Of a stretch of 12,053 bases of DNA, positions 1 to 7,046 are shown in pieces. A program made the position numbers and the translations under genes. The stretch covers positions 1 through 12,053 of the forward strand of contig DATLFQ010000139.1 of assembly GCA_035540915.1 (NCBI GenBank). Reading direction: 5' to 3'. The stretch comes from DATLFQ01 sp035540915. GTDB lineage: Bacteria; Actinomycetota; Acidimicrobiia; Acidimicrobiales; GCA-2861595. Under the pieces are notes generated by a model. It was not told where the DNA came from. It searched no databases and saw only the letters and a program-made list of their open reading frames with translations. Every line of letters starts with the position of its first letter. The stretch's first letter is position 1.

Positions 1-271
1 GCTCGATTGCCCGGAGGGCCTCGGTCACCATCTCGTCGGCCTTGGCGGGGTCGTCGGTGGCCGCGTTGCGGACGCAGTGGCGGACGTGCTCGTCCAGAAG
101 TCCGACGGCCACGCTCTGCAGGGCGCGGGTGGCGGCGCTCACCTGGGTCAGGACGTCGATGCAATAGGTGTCCTCGTCGACCATGCGCTTGATACCCCGC
201 ACCTGGCCCTCGATCCGGGAGAGGCGCTTCAAGTAGTCGTCCTTCTGGATGGTGTAGCCCCGCGTCGGCAT
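1..271 (-). CDS. csoR: CsoR/FrmR-family metal-sensing transcriptional repressor (C-terminus cut by window start)
   Basis: Ninety codons are visible from ATG at 271; the C-terminal end lies beyond the window. The protein is the small all-helical DUF156 (CsoR/RcnR/FrmR) repressor, which binds operator DNA as a tetramer and releases it on binding Cu(I) or a related ligand. Visible motifs are RLSRIEGQVRGIKRM (residues 16-30), YCIDVLTQ with Cys37, and LLDEHVRHC with His62 and Cys66. The Cys-His-Cys set matches the Cu(I) ligands Cys36/His61/Cys65 of Mycobacterium tuberculosis CsoR, with the preceding Tyr also kept, so copper sensing is more likely than nickel (RcnR) or formaldehyde (FrmR). The start is supported by an AGGAG ribosome binding site at 279-283, 7 nt upstream. 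A probable operator overlaps its promoter (304-322), implying autoregulation. The genes it controls, typically a copper ATPase or chaperone, would be to the left of the window. The family is secure; the copper specificity is inferred. Confidence 0.93.
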   Translation of the reverse strand, partial: MPTRGYTIQKDDYLKRLSRIEGQVRGIKRMVDEDTYCIDVLTQVSAATRALQSVAVGLLDEHVRHCVRNAATDDPAKADEMVTEALRAIE

Positions 272-302
272 GTCCTCGCTCCTCGCGTCGCCCGGCACTG
301 CC

Positions 303-322
303 AGTATACCGGTATGGGGTAC
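303..322 (-). promoter_or_regulatory. csoR promoter -10 with overlapping CsoR-type operator
   Basis: On the minus strand a TATACT -10 hexamer lies at 308-303, about 30 nt upstream of the csoR start. It is overlapped by an imperfect inverted repeat at 304-322 of the form GTAnnCCnnnnnGGnnTAC, containing the perfect 10-bp palindrome ATACCGGTAT at 306-315. Known CsoR operators are G/C-tract pseudopalindromes flanked by TA steps, and this site has that form. No good -35 is visible. The overlap with the -10 fits repression by blocking RNA polymerase. Assignment to CsoR is inferred from position and form. Confidence 0.6.
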
Positions 323-410
323 GACAGGGCCGACCAGGCGGCGGCGCAGCGGCCCGGGCTGGAGCAGCACCGGGTCGTGTTCGCGACGGCCGCGCTCACC
401 CCGTAGGCAG

Positions 411-1532
411 CTACAGCAGGGCGAGGGTGTCGGCGAGGCGGCGGAGGACGCGCCCACCGGCCTCCTCGGCCACCGCCAGCGCCCGGGGGACGTCGAGGTC
501 GTCGTAGAGCGCCCGCTCGACCTCGCCGCCGGCCGCCTCGTCGTCGGCGGGGCGCCCGGCCCGACGCCACAGGTCGTCGATCCGGGCAGCCGCGCCGGCC
601 AGGTCGTCCTCGCGGAACTGCCACGGCTCGGCCCAGCGCCGGTCGAGGAGAAGCAGGCGGAGGGCGTCGGGCGGCCACCGCTCGAGCAGGTCGGCAACGA
701 GCACCAGGTTGCCGGTGGACTTGGCCATCTTGGTCCCGCCGGACAGCACCGTCCCGACGGACATGCGCGCCCGGGCGAAGGGCGCCACGCCGGTGGCCGC
801 TTCCGCCTGGGCGGCCTGGTAGGCATGGTGGGGGAACGCCAGGTCGGCACCACCGGCCAGCAGGTCGATCCCCCCGCCGAGCGTGGCCAGGGCCATGGCC
901 GTGCACTCGACGTGCCAGCCGGGCCGGCCCGGCCCCCAGGGGCTCGGCCAGGAGGGCTCCCCCTCGGCGGCCGGTTGCCACAGGACGGCGTCCAGCGGGT
1001 GCCGGGCGCCGGCGGGGAGATGGCCGCCGTGCTCGGCGACCAGGGCCGCAGCGCCGGCGTCGTCGAGGCCGGACGCGGCGGCCACCCCGCCGCCGTCGAA
1101 GAACACCGCGCCACCCGCCTCGTACGCCCGCCCTGCGGCGACGAGGGCGGCCGTGACCGTGATCGCCTCGCCGACGTACTCGTGGGCCAGCGGCTCGAAC
1201 GTCGGCCGCCCGACCCGGAGCTCGTCCATGTCGTGCTGGAAGCGGTACGTCTGGCGGGTGGCCAGCGACCGCCAGGCCGTCCCCCGTTCCCGGGCTCGGG
1301 CCAGCAGGTCGTCGTCGAGGTCGGTGAGGTTGCGGCACACCGCCACCTCCACCCCCGAGAGCCGCAGGGCGCGCGCCGCCATGTCGGCCCACACGAACGT
1401 CGCGGCGTGGCCGAGGTGGGTCGTGTCGTAGGGCGTGATGCCGCAGACGTACACCCGGGCCCGCCCGGCCACCGGCAGGGGGCGCCCGGCGAGCGTCAGC
1501 GTGGGTGGCGGCCGGCCGGCGGCGGGAGGCAC
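411..1532 (-). CDS. mshC: MshC, cysteine:glucosaminyl-inositol ligase (mycothiol biosynthesis)
   Basis: MshC joins L-cysteine to GlcN-Ins using ATP, the penultimate step of mycothiol synthesis in the actinobacterial cytosol. The 373-residue protein has the MshC form of the class I synthetase signature, CGITPYDTTHLGHA (30-43), where CysS has CGPTVxxxxHxGH. The zinc ligands correspond to Cys30, Cys210 (GWHVEC) and His235 (FPHH), with the same 25-residue Cys-His spacing as M. tuberculosis MshC. The Glu that follows in CysS (HHENE) is absent (HHAYQ). The second signature is KMAKS (268-272) rather than KMSKS. It is shorter than the roughly 410-residue family norm, mainly at the N-terminus. The GTG start at 1532 is forced: an in-frame TAG lies four codons upstream (1542-1544). 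No Shine-Dalgarno is seen, and TAGACA lies 6 nt upstream, compatible with leaderless expression. Its C-terminus aligns with the family end (DDLDVPRAL). It lies 158 bp downstream of the mosaic protein gene and 139 bp upstream of csoR. A CysS-only function is unlikely given the motif. Confidence 0.92.
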   Translation of the reverse strand: MPPAAGRPPPTLTLAGRPLPVAGRARVYVCGITPYDTTHLGHAATFVWADMAARALRLSGVEVAVCRNLTDLDDDLLARARERGTAWRSLATRQTYRFQHDMDELRVGRPTFEPLAHEYVGEAITVTAALVAAGRAYEAGGAVFFDGGGVAAASGLDDAGAAALVAEHGGHLPAGARHPLDAVLWQPAAEGEPSWPSPWGPGRPGWHVECTAMALATLGGGIDLLAGGADLAFPHHAYQAAQAEAATGVAPFARARMSVGTVLSGGTKMAKSTGNLVLVADLLERWPPDALRLLLLDRRWAEPWQFREDDLAGAAARIDDLWRRAGRPADDEAAGGEVERALYDDLDVPRALAVAEEAGGRVLRRLADTLALL

Positions 1533-1598
1533 CCGGGATGTCTACCGCGTGTCACGCCGGGGCTGTGCTTGTACCGCAGCGCCAGCCGGGTCCCCGGG

Positions 1599-1614
1599 CC
1601 CTGCCACGGCAGGG
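1599..1614. terminator. Short GC hairpin between the mosaic protein gene and mshC
   Basis: CCCTGCC and GGCAGGG face each other across a 2-nt gap (effectively a 6-bp stem with a 4-nt loop). The hairpin lies in the 158-bp gap between the stop of the mosaic gene (1691) and the start of mshC (1532). There is no T-tract on either side. It could be a weak actinobacterial-type terminator for the mosaic gene, a protein site, or chance in GC-rich sequence. Confidence 0.25.
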
Positions 1615-1690
1615 TGCAGTGAACCAGAGCCTCGCGCCCGCCCCGGCGGTGCCCTCGGTCAGCGACCGCGAGAACGGGCACGGCGCCGGT

Positions 1691-4600
1691 CTAGCTGCCC
1701 GCTGCGCTCCCCGCGTCGCCGGGCGCGCCGACGGCGCCGGGCCGGGGGGCGACTGACAGGCGGGCCGGTGCCGGCGTGGTCACTGCCGGGGCCAGCAGCG
1801 GGGCGGCGGCGGAGCCGACCATGGGCTGGTTGAGCCGGACGGCACCGGTGGACCCGGCGAAGCCGGCGTCGCCGAAGGCGAAGACGCCGCCGTCGCTGGC
1901 GACCAGGTGGTAGCCGCCCCCGGTGGTGGTGGCCGCGATCGCCACGACCGGCCGGTTCAGCCTGAGGGCGCCGGTGGAGCCGAAGAAGCCGGCGCCCCCG
2001 AAGGCGAACACACCGCCGTCGGCCGCCACCAGCCAGTAGCCCCGGCCGCTCGGCGCCGCCGCCATGCCGACCACCGGCTGGGCCAGCCGGCTGCCGCCCG
2101 TCGATCCGAGGAAGCGGGCGTCGCCGAAGGCGAAGACGCCGCCGTCTCGGGCCACGAGCCAGTAGCCCCGGCCGCTCGGCGTCGCCGCCATGCCGACCAC
2201 CGGCTGGGCCAGCCGGGTGCCGCCGGTGGAGCCGAGGAACCGGGCGTCACCGAAGGCGAACACGCCACCGTCCCGGGCCACGAGCCAGTAGCCGTCGCCG
2301 GTCGGGGTGGGCGCCATGGCGACGACGGGCTGGTTGAGCCGAAGTCCGCCGGTCGAGCCGGCGAACCGGGCCCCGCCGAAGGCGAACACGCCGCCGTCGG
2401 CCGCCACCATCCAGTACCCGCTTCCCGGCGGCTCGGGGGTGTAGAGCAGGGCCGCCCGGCTGTCGGTGTTGCCGAAGATCAGCACCTTGCCGCAGTTGGC
2501 CCCGCACACGGCCGGGTCGGCCTCCAGGCGCTCGGTCGAACTGGACAGGATCATCCCCTGGTCGCTGTTGGAGTTCGACGACGACGTGCCGCGGGCCACC
2601 GGCATGACGCCGGCCGAGCGCCAACGGTCGGCCACGGGGTCGTAGACCTCGGCTGATGCGCCGCCGTTGCCGCCGCCTGCCACCAGCACGTGGCCGTTGG
2701 GCAGTGCGGTGAAGGATGGATTGAAGCGACCGGCCGACAGCATCCGGTCGGCCACGGTCCAGCGGTCGGTGGCCGGGTCGTAGATCTCCGCCGAGTCGGT
2801 GTTCGGGAACCCGCCGGCCACCAGCACCCGGCCGCCGGGCAGCGGCGTGGCGCCGCCGCGGGCCCGGTCGACCAGCGGCGAGGCGACCACCTGCCATGTA
2901 CGCCTCGCCGGGTCGTAGGCCTCGGCCACGGTGCCCGCCCCGGCTGACGGGAAGCCTCCGGGGAGAAACGCGCGGCCATCGGGCAGCAGGGTGATCCCGG
3001 CCGTGTGATGCGAGATGCTGAGCGAGCCGGTCGGAGTCCAGATGCCGGTGGCTGGGTCGTACAGCTCGGCGGTGGCCGTGGTGAAGGTGGAGTTGCAGGC
3101 CGTCGGCGGGGGGCCGTTGCAGGTCCGGCCCCCGGCGACAAGGACGGTGCCGTCCCGCAGGAGGATGGCCAGGTGCAGCGCCCGCCGCGTCCCCATGGAG
3201 CCCGTCGGCGACCACGTGCCGGTGGCCGGGTCGTAGATCTCGACCGTGTCGAGGTTGGGCTGGTCGTTGGTCGTCAGGCCGGCGCTGAACCCGCCGGCCA
3301 CCAGGACGCGCCCGTCGGGCAGTCGGGTGGCGGTGTGGGCGAAGCGGTCGACGCTCATCGGGGCGGTCGGCGCCCAGGTCCCGGTCTTCGGGTCGTACAG
3401 CTCGGCCGAGGACAGCGCAGGGCCGCCCTGGCTGGTGCGGCCTCCGGCGGCCAGCACCCGGCCGTCGGGCAGCAGGGTGGCGGTGTGGACGAAGCGCGAC
3501 GACGTCATGGCGCCCGTGGTCGACCAGGTGCCTTCGCCGCCGAAGAGGAAGCGCGACGCCGGGTTGCCCGGCGAGGTGCCCTGCGGCGTTGCGACCGTGA
3601 CGGCGACCCTGGGGGTCGGCCCGGCTGGTGGGCTGACCGCCTCGATGCGGGTCGGCGACACCACGGTGAAGCGGGCGGCGGCGCCACCCCCGAAATTCAC
3701 CCCGGTGGCCCCCGTGAAGTTGGTGCCGGTGATTACGACGGTGGTCCCGCCGGCCGGCGAGCCGTTCTTGGGCGAGATGCCGGTCACCAGGGGCGCCGCC
3801 GGCGGCACGGGCGCGATGCGGGCTAGGAGCACGTCCTGACCGGCGCCGGCCGCCGTGCCGGCCAGGCTGTTCACCGAGGGGAAGTCGCCGGCGCCGAACA
3901 CGTTCGACGAGCCGACCACGTAGGCGACGCCGTCGACGCCGTCGGCGTCGACGGCGACCGCCGAGCCTGAGTCGCTGGCGCTGCCCCCGAGGTGGCTGGC
4001 GTGGACGACGGCGCCGGCGACCGCGTCGAGCTGGGCCACGAAGGCGTCGGAGTTGCCCGCCCGGTCGGCCATGGCGTCCTTTACCGGCAGGTCGGCGGAG
4101 CTGGTGCTGCCGGTGAGGTGAATGGCCCCGCCGGGGCCGAGGGCGACGCCGTTGGCCGAGTCGCCGGAACTGCCGCCGAAGTAGGTGCTGGACGCCACGG
4201 CGCCGGCGCCGGTGAGGCGGGTGACGAAGGCGTCGCTCTCACCTGCCCGCCGCGGCTGCAGGGCGGCCACTGAGGGGAAGTCGTCCGAGGAGGTGTCGCC
4301 GGCGACGACGGCGGCGCCCGCCCCGTCGACCGCCACGGCGCTGGCCGCGTCGGCGCCGGCGCCGCCGAGGTAGGTCCCGTAGGCCAGCGCGGAGCCCGCC
4401 GGGTTCAGCTTGGCGACGAACCCGTCGGCGCCACCGGCGGCCGTGGCCCGCGCCGCTGCTGCGGTGGGGAAGTTGGGCGACGCCGTGCTGCCGGCGACGA
4501 CCGCCGCGCCCGTGCTTTCCACGCCGATCCCGAACGCGTCGTCGGCGCCCGAGCCGCCCAGGAATGTGGCGTAGGCGACGGTCGAGCCGGCCGGGGCGAG

Positions 4601-5896
4601 CTTGGCCACGAAGGCGTCGGGCCCGCCGCCGCTGGCCGCCTGGAGCGGGGCGGTGGTCGGGAAGCCGGTCCCGGCCCGCCCGGCGACGTAGGCGGCGCCG
4701 GCTCCGTCCACGGCGATGGCCCGCCCGATGTCTTCAGCCCCGCCGCCCAGGTAGGTGCTGTAGACGACCGCCGACCCGGTCGGGTTCAGCTTGGCCACGA
4801 AGGCGTCGCGGGCGCCGCCGCCGTAGGCAGCCTGCACCGGACCGACGGTGGGCAGGTCGTTCGAGGCCGTCTCGCCGACGAGGTAGGCGGCCCCCGCGCT
4901 GTCGACGGCCACGCCGCGGACGGCGTCGATGCCGGAGCCGCCGAAGTAGGTGGCGTAGACCAGCGACGTGCCGACCGGGCTCAGCTTGGCCACGAACCCG
5001 TCGGTGTTGCCCGGGCGCGGGCCGAGGGCGTTCACCGTCGGGAAGTCGACCGAGGCGGTGGAGCCGGCGAACACCGCACCGGTGGCGTGGGCGGCCACGG
5101 AGGTGGCGGCGTCGGCCCCGGGACCGCCGAAGGTCACCGCCGAGGTCAGGGCGGGGTCGATCACGAGAGGCCGGCCGGCGTCGTAGGTGCCGAGCGAGAA
5201 ACCGACGCGGTCGGCGCCCCGCAGGTCGTAGCGGGCTGGCACCACCGTGCGGCGGCCGTCCAGGTCCTGGTACACCGTCGGGCGCTCCTGGCGGAGATCG
5301 CCCCCGTCGGCGCCGACCAGCAGGTCGCCGGCGGCGTCCACCCGTAGGCTGCGGGCGCCCGCGAACGCCACCTCGACGCCGGCCGGGTCGGTGCCCGGCG
5401 CGACCACCAGGTCGTACTTGAGCCGGCCTCCGTCGTCGTGCCAGACCATGTCCACGCCCGGGCGCACGCCGGTCTGGCGCACGCCGGCGTACGCCGGGAC
5501 GCCGGTCAGCCACCGGTCGGGGTCGTCGCCCAGCACGTAGTTGCTGACCCCCGGGAGCCGCCTCTCGCCGACCGGCGGGGTCGCTTGCCCGCCCTCGACG
5601 CGCATGCGTACCGGCGCCGACCCGGGCCGGGCCAGCACCGCCTCGGTACCGGTGAGGAAGGTGGTGAAGCCGTTGCCCCGCACCAGGAACTCCACCGATG
5701 GGTCGGCCTGGCCGCGGTTGGCCTCGAAGCGCAGCGGCAGCCGCCCGAAGGCGTCCTCCACGGCGGATCGGGAGGCGGCGGCGGTCGCCACGGGCGACGC
5801 CGGACCGTCGCCCCCGGACAGGACGGCGGTCAGGCCGGTGGCGGCGACCGCGGTGGCGAGGAACACGGCGCGAACGGTGCTGAATGGGCGGCTCAC
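1691..5896 (-). CDS. Exported multi-propeller mosaic protein (DUF7948-like, SBBP, IPT/TIG, Kelch, 42-residue repeats)
   Basis: A 1401-residue secreted or surface protein of unknown substrate. Residues 1-41 form a signal peptide (Arg3/Arg9, hydrophobic 10-26, Ala-x-Ala sites near 37-41). Residues 48-250 resemble the DUF7948 domain that precedes SBBP repeats (LPLRFEANRGQ near 53). Residues 252-695 hold about seven SBBP repeats of roughly 64 residues (xYxTYLGGSGxDxxxxVAVD...AGxTxSxDFP). Residues 702-785 form an IPT/TIG immunoglobulin-like domain (ISPKNGSPAGGTTVVITGTNF). Residues 789-1155 are Kelch repeats (LLPDGRVLxAGG...AExYDPxTGTW). Residues 1160-1369 are five 42-residue GYWLVA.DGGVFAFGDA repeats. 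Two close Cys pairs (926/934, 1131/1135) could form disulfides. No sortase motif, membrane anchor or catalytic site is recognisable. GTG 5896 is the first possible start after the in-frame TGA of the upstream gene; TACCAT lies 6 nt upstream. Adhesion or glycan/protein binding is a guess from the domain types. Confidence 0.88.
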   Translation of the reverse strand: MSRPFSTVRAVFLATAVAATGLTAVLSGGDGPASPVATAAASRSAVEDAFGRLPLRFEANRGQADPSVEFLVRGNGFTTFLTGTEAVLARPGSAPVRMRVEGGQATPPVGERRLPGVSNYVLGDDPDRWLTGVPAYAGVRQTGVRPGVDMVWHDDGGRLKYDLVVAPGTDPAGVEVAFAGARSLRVDAAGDLLVGADGGDLRQERPTVYQDLDGRRTVVPARYDLRGADRVGFSLGTYDAGRPLVIDPALTSAVTFGGPGADAATSVAAHATGAVFAGSTASVDFPTVNALGPRPGNTDGFVAKLSPVGTSLVYATYFGGSGIDAVRGVAVDSAGAAYLVGETASNDLPTVGPVQAAYGGGARDAFVAKLNPTGSAVVYSTYLGGGAEDIGRAIAVDGAGAAYVAGRAGTGFPTTAPLQAASGGGPDAFVAKLAPAGSTVAYATFLGGSGADDAFGIGVESTGAAVVAGSTASPNFPTAAAARATAAGGADGFVAKLNPAGSALAYGTYLGGAGADAASAVAVDGAGAAVVAGDTSSDDFPSVAALQPRRAGESDAFVTRLTGAGAVASSTYFGGSSGDSANGVALGPGGAIHLTGSTSSADLPVKDAMADRAGNSDAFVAQLDAVAGAVVHASHLGGSASDSGSAVAVDADGVDGVAYVVGSSNVFGAGDFPSVNSLAGTAAGAGQDVLLARIAPVPPAAPLVTGISPKNGSPAGGTTVVITGTNFTGATGVNFGGGAAARFTVVSPTRIEAVSPPAGPTPRVAVTVATPQGTSPGNPASRFLFGGEGTWSTTGAMTSSRFVHTATLLPDGRVLAAGGRTSQGGPALSSAELYDPKTGTWAPTAPMSVDRFAHTATRLPDGRVLVAGGFSAGLTTNDQPNLDTVEIYDPATGTWSPTGSMGTRRALHLAILLRDGTVLVAGGRTCNGPPPTACNSTFTTATAELYDPATGIWTPTGSLSISHHTAGITLLPDGRAFLPGGFPSAGAGTVAEAYDPARRTWQVVASPLVDRARGGATPLPGGRVLVAGGFPNTDSAEIYDPATDRWTVADRMLSAGRFNPSFTALPNGHVLVAGGGNGGASAEVYDPVADRWRSAGVMPVARGTSSSNSNSDQGMILSSSTERLEADPAVCGANCGKVLIFGNTDSRAALLYTPEPPGSGYWMVAADGGVFAFGGARFAGSTGGLRLNQPVVAMAPTPTGDGYWLVARDGGVFAFGDARFLGSTGGTRLAQPVVGMAATPSGRGYWLVARDGGVFAFGDARFLGSTGGSRLAQPVVGMAAAPSGRGYWLVAADGGVFAFGGAGFFGSTGALRLNRPVVAIAATTTGGGYHLVASDGGVFAFGDAGFAGSTGAVRLNQPMVGSAAAPLLAPAVTTPAPARLSVAPRPGAVGAPGDAGSAAGS
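1790..2419 (-). repeat. Five in-frame 126-bp tandem repeats (42 residues each)
   Basis: Within the mosaic protein, units start at residues 1160, 1202, 1244, 1286 and 1328, with an exact period of 42 residues and no indels. The consensus is GYWLVA(A/R)DGGVFAFG(D/G)A.F.GSTG, followed by (L/T/S)RL(N/A)QPVV(A/G)MA. Units 2 and 3 are almost identical in protein, with most of their DNA differences silent, which points to unit duplication followed by purifying selection. I know this repeat from large exported proteins of Acidimicrobiia and relatives. Its fold is probably a small beta blade or propeller; its function is unknown to me. Confidence 0.9.
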
Positions 5897-5908
5897 GGCC
5901 GGATGGTA
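5897..5908 (-). promoter_or_regulatory. Putative -10 element for leaderless mosaic-protein gene
   Basis: TACCAT (5908-5903, minus strand) ends 6 nt before the GTG at 5896, the spacing expected if transcription begins at the start codon. It matches the actinobacterial TANNNT -10 form. No convincing -35 and no Shine-Dalgarno is present in the 63 bp between the two genes. Readthrough from the upstream gene is an alternative. Confidence 0.45.
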
Positions 5909-5959
5909 GGCGCCCGCCGGCGAGCCGCGCGGGGGGAGTGACCGGGAACCTTGCGTTTT

Positions 5960-6940
5960 TCAGCGATCCTCGACGACGATCAGGTCGTCCGGGGGATCGA
6001 AGATGACGCCGCCGCGGCCCGGGCGTGACCGGCACTGCTCCAGGGCGCGGGTGGCCCGCTCCAGGGCGGCGAGGGCATCCGGCAACTCCTCGGTCCGGAC
6101 CCGCCTGATCTCGGCGATCAGGAAGGGCTTCTCCGCGGGGGACGCCGACTGGAGCTCCGCCTGCAGTGCGGCGATCTGGGCCTGGAGGCCGCTCACGGCG
6201 GCCCGAGCCGCGTTCAATCCTTCGACCTCCGCCTGGCACCGGTCGGGCGGCGGGGGCAGACGGAACTCGAACCGTCCGTCGATCTCGTAGTGGTTGGTGA
6301 TCTCCTGGTTGAACGGCGGCGGAAGCCGGACGGTCTTCTCGAAGCGCAGCGTGAAGGCCCGATCGCCGTCGTCGACCTTGGCAGACGCAGCGCTGAAGCC
6401 GATCTGGTCGTCGACGTCCAGCGAGCCGATCGCGATCTGGAACTTCTCGAAGTTCGACAGCGCGCCGCGGATCGCCGACTCGACCTTCGGACGGACTGCG
6501 TCGGCGACCTCCTGACGTTCGGCGTCGGTCTCGGGGGCGTTGCCACCGTGGCTCAGCGCGAAGTCGGCCACGGCGCGTGGCACCTCGTCGACGAAGACGT
6601 CGTAGCCGGCGCGGACGGCGCGCGCCGGTAGCTCGTCCTCCTCGAACAGCGCCACCACGATGGCGATCTGGCGGCGGTCGAGGCCGTCCTCGAACCGGTG
6701 GCCGAAGCGCCGCTGGGCGGTCGGCATCGCCACGGCGTCACCGGGCCGGATACCGGCCTTGGCCACCAGCCGCGCCGAGGCGTTGCCCGGCGCGCTGGAG
6801 CCCACCAACTCCCCGGACGTGATGGTGGTGTCGTCCACCCACAGCAGAACGGTCCAGGCGTAGGGCTCGGAGTGGCCGTTGCCGTCGTGCTCGGCGATGC
6901 ACCGCAAGGTATCGAGATGGACGAACGCATCGACTGGCAT
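5960..6940 (-). CDS. Uncharacterised soluble protein with C-terminal coiled coil
   Basis: I do not recognise this 326-residue protein. No signal peptide or membrane segment is visible. Residues 1-125 look like a mixed or beta-rich domain (DAFVHLDTLRCIAEHDGNGHSEPYAW, then VLLWVDDTTITSGELVGSSAPGNASARLVAKAGIRPGD, 31-68). Residues 137-165 are probably helical. Residues 166-230 look beta-rich (KFQIAIGSLDVDDQIGF, FTLRFEKTVRLPPPF, HYEIDGRFEFRLPPPP). Residues 235-305 are strongly helical with heptad character (AARAAVSGLQAQIAALQAELQ and RRVRTEELPDALAALERATRALEQ), likely a coiled-coil hairpin, followed by an acidic tail. Cysteines are at 14, 235 and 303. ATG 6940 is supported by GAGGGG 6 nt upstream and a promoter at 6979-7008. 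It lies 63 bp upstream of, and in frame with, the mosaic gene, so partial co-transcription is possible. Codon use resembles its neighbours. That it is a real gene is well supported; no function can be given. Confidence 0.8.
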   Translation of the reverse strand: MPVDAFVHLDTLRCIAEHDGNGHSEPYAWTVLLWVDDTTITSGELVGSSAPGNASARLVAKAGIRPGDAVAMPTAQRRFGHRFEDGLDRRQIAIVVALFEEDELPARAVRAGYDVFVDEVPRAVADFALSHGGNAPETDAERQEVADAVRPKVESAIRGALSNFEKFQIAIGSLDVDDQIGFSAASAKVDDGDRAFTLRFEKTVRLPPPFNQEITNHYEIDGRFEFRLPPPPDRCQAEVEGLNAARAAVSGLQAQIAALQAELQSASPAEKPFLIAEIRRVRTEELPDALAALERATRALEQCRSRPGRGGVIFDPPDDLIVVEDR

Positions 6941-6978
6941 CGCTGGCCCCTCGCAATCCGTGCGGACGGGTCGCTGCG

Positions 6979-7008
6979 ATCGTGCCCGGTTCGCACCAAT
7001 CGTGTCAA
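6979..7008 (-). promoter_or_regulatory. Promoter of the uncharacterised gene
   Basis: On the minus strand a consensus -35 TTGACA (7008-7003) is followed after 18 nt by CACGAT (6984-6979), a fair TANNNT-like -10. Transcription would begin near 6972, about 30 nt before the ATG at 6940, and the leader would contain the GAGGGG ribosome binding site at 6952-6947. It lies in the 106-bp gap after the valS stop. Confidence 0.6.
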
Positions 7009-7046
7009 GGCTCCGGGAACCCGTCCGAGGCCGGCGGGCGCCTCTC

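Noticed and set aside
270..1622. Plus-strand open frame of about 450 codons opposite mshC
   Set aside because: Antisense to MshC, no recognisable motif, and composition typical of GC-frame shadows.
1790..2419. CRISPR-like array
   Set aside because: The 126-bp units are coding, in frame, contiguous and diverged at silent sites, with no spacer/repeat alternation.
4734..6239. Minus-strand open frame of about 500 codons across the mosaic gene's 5' end
   Set aside because: Frameshifted shadow with Arg/Pro-rich translation; the mosaic frame carries the signal peptide and SBBP motifs.
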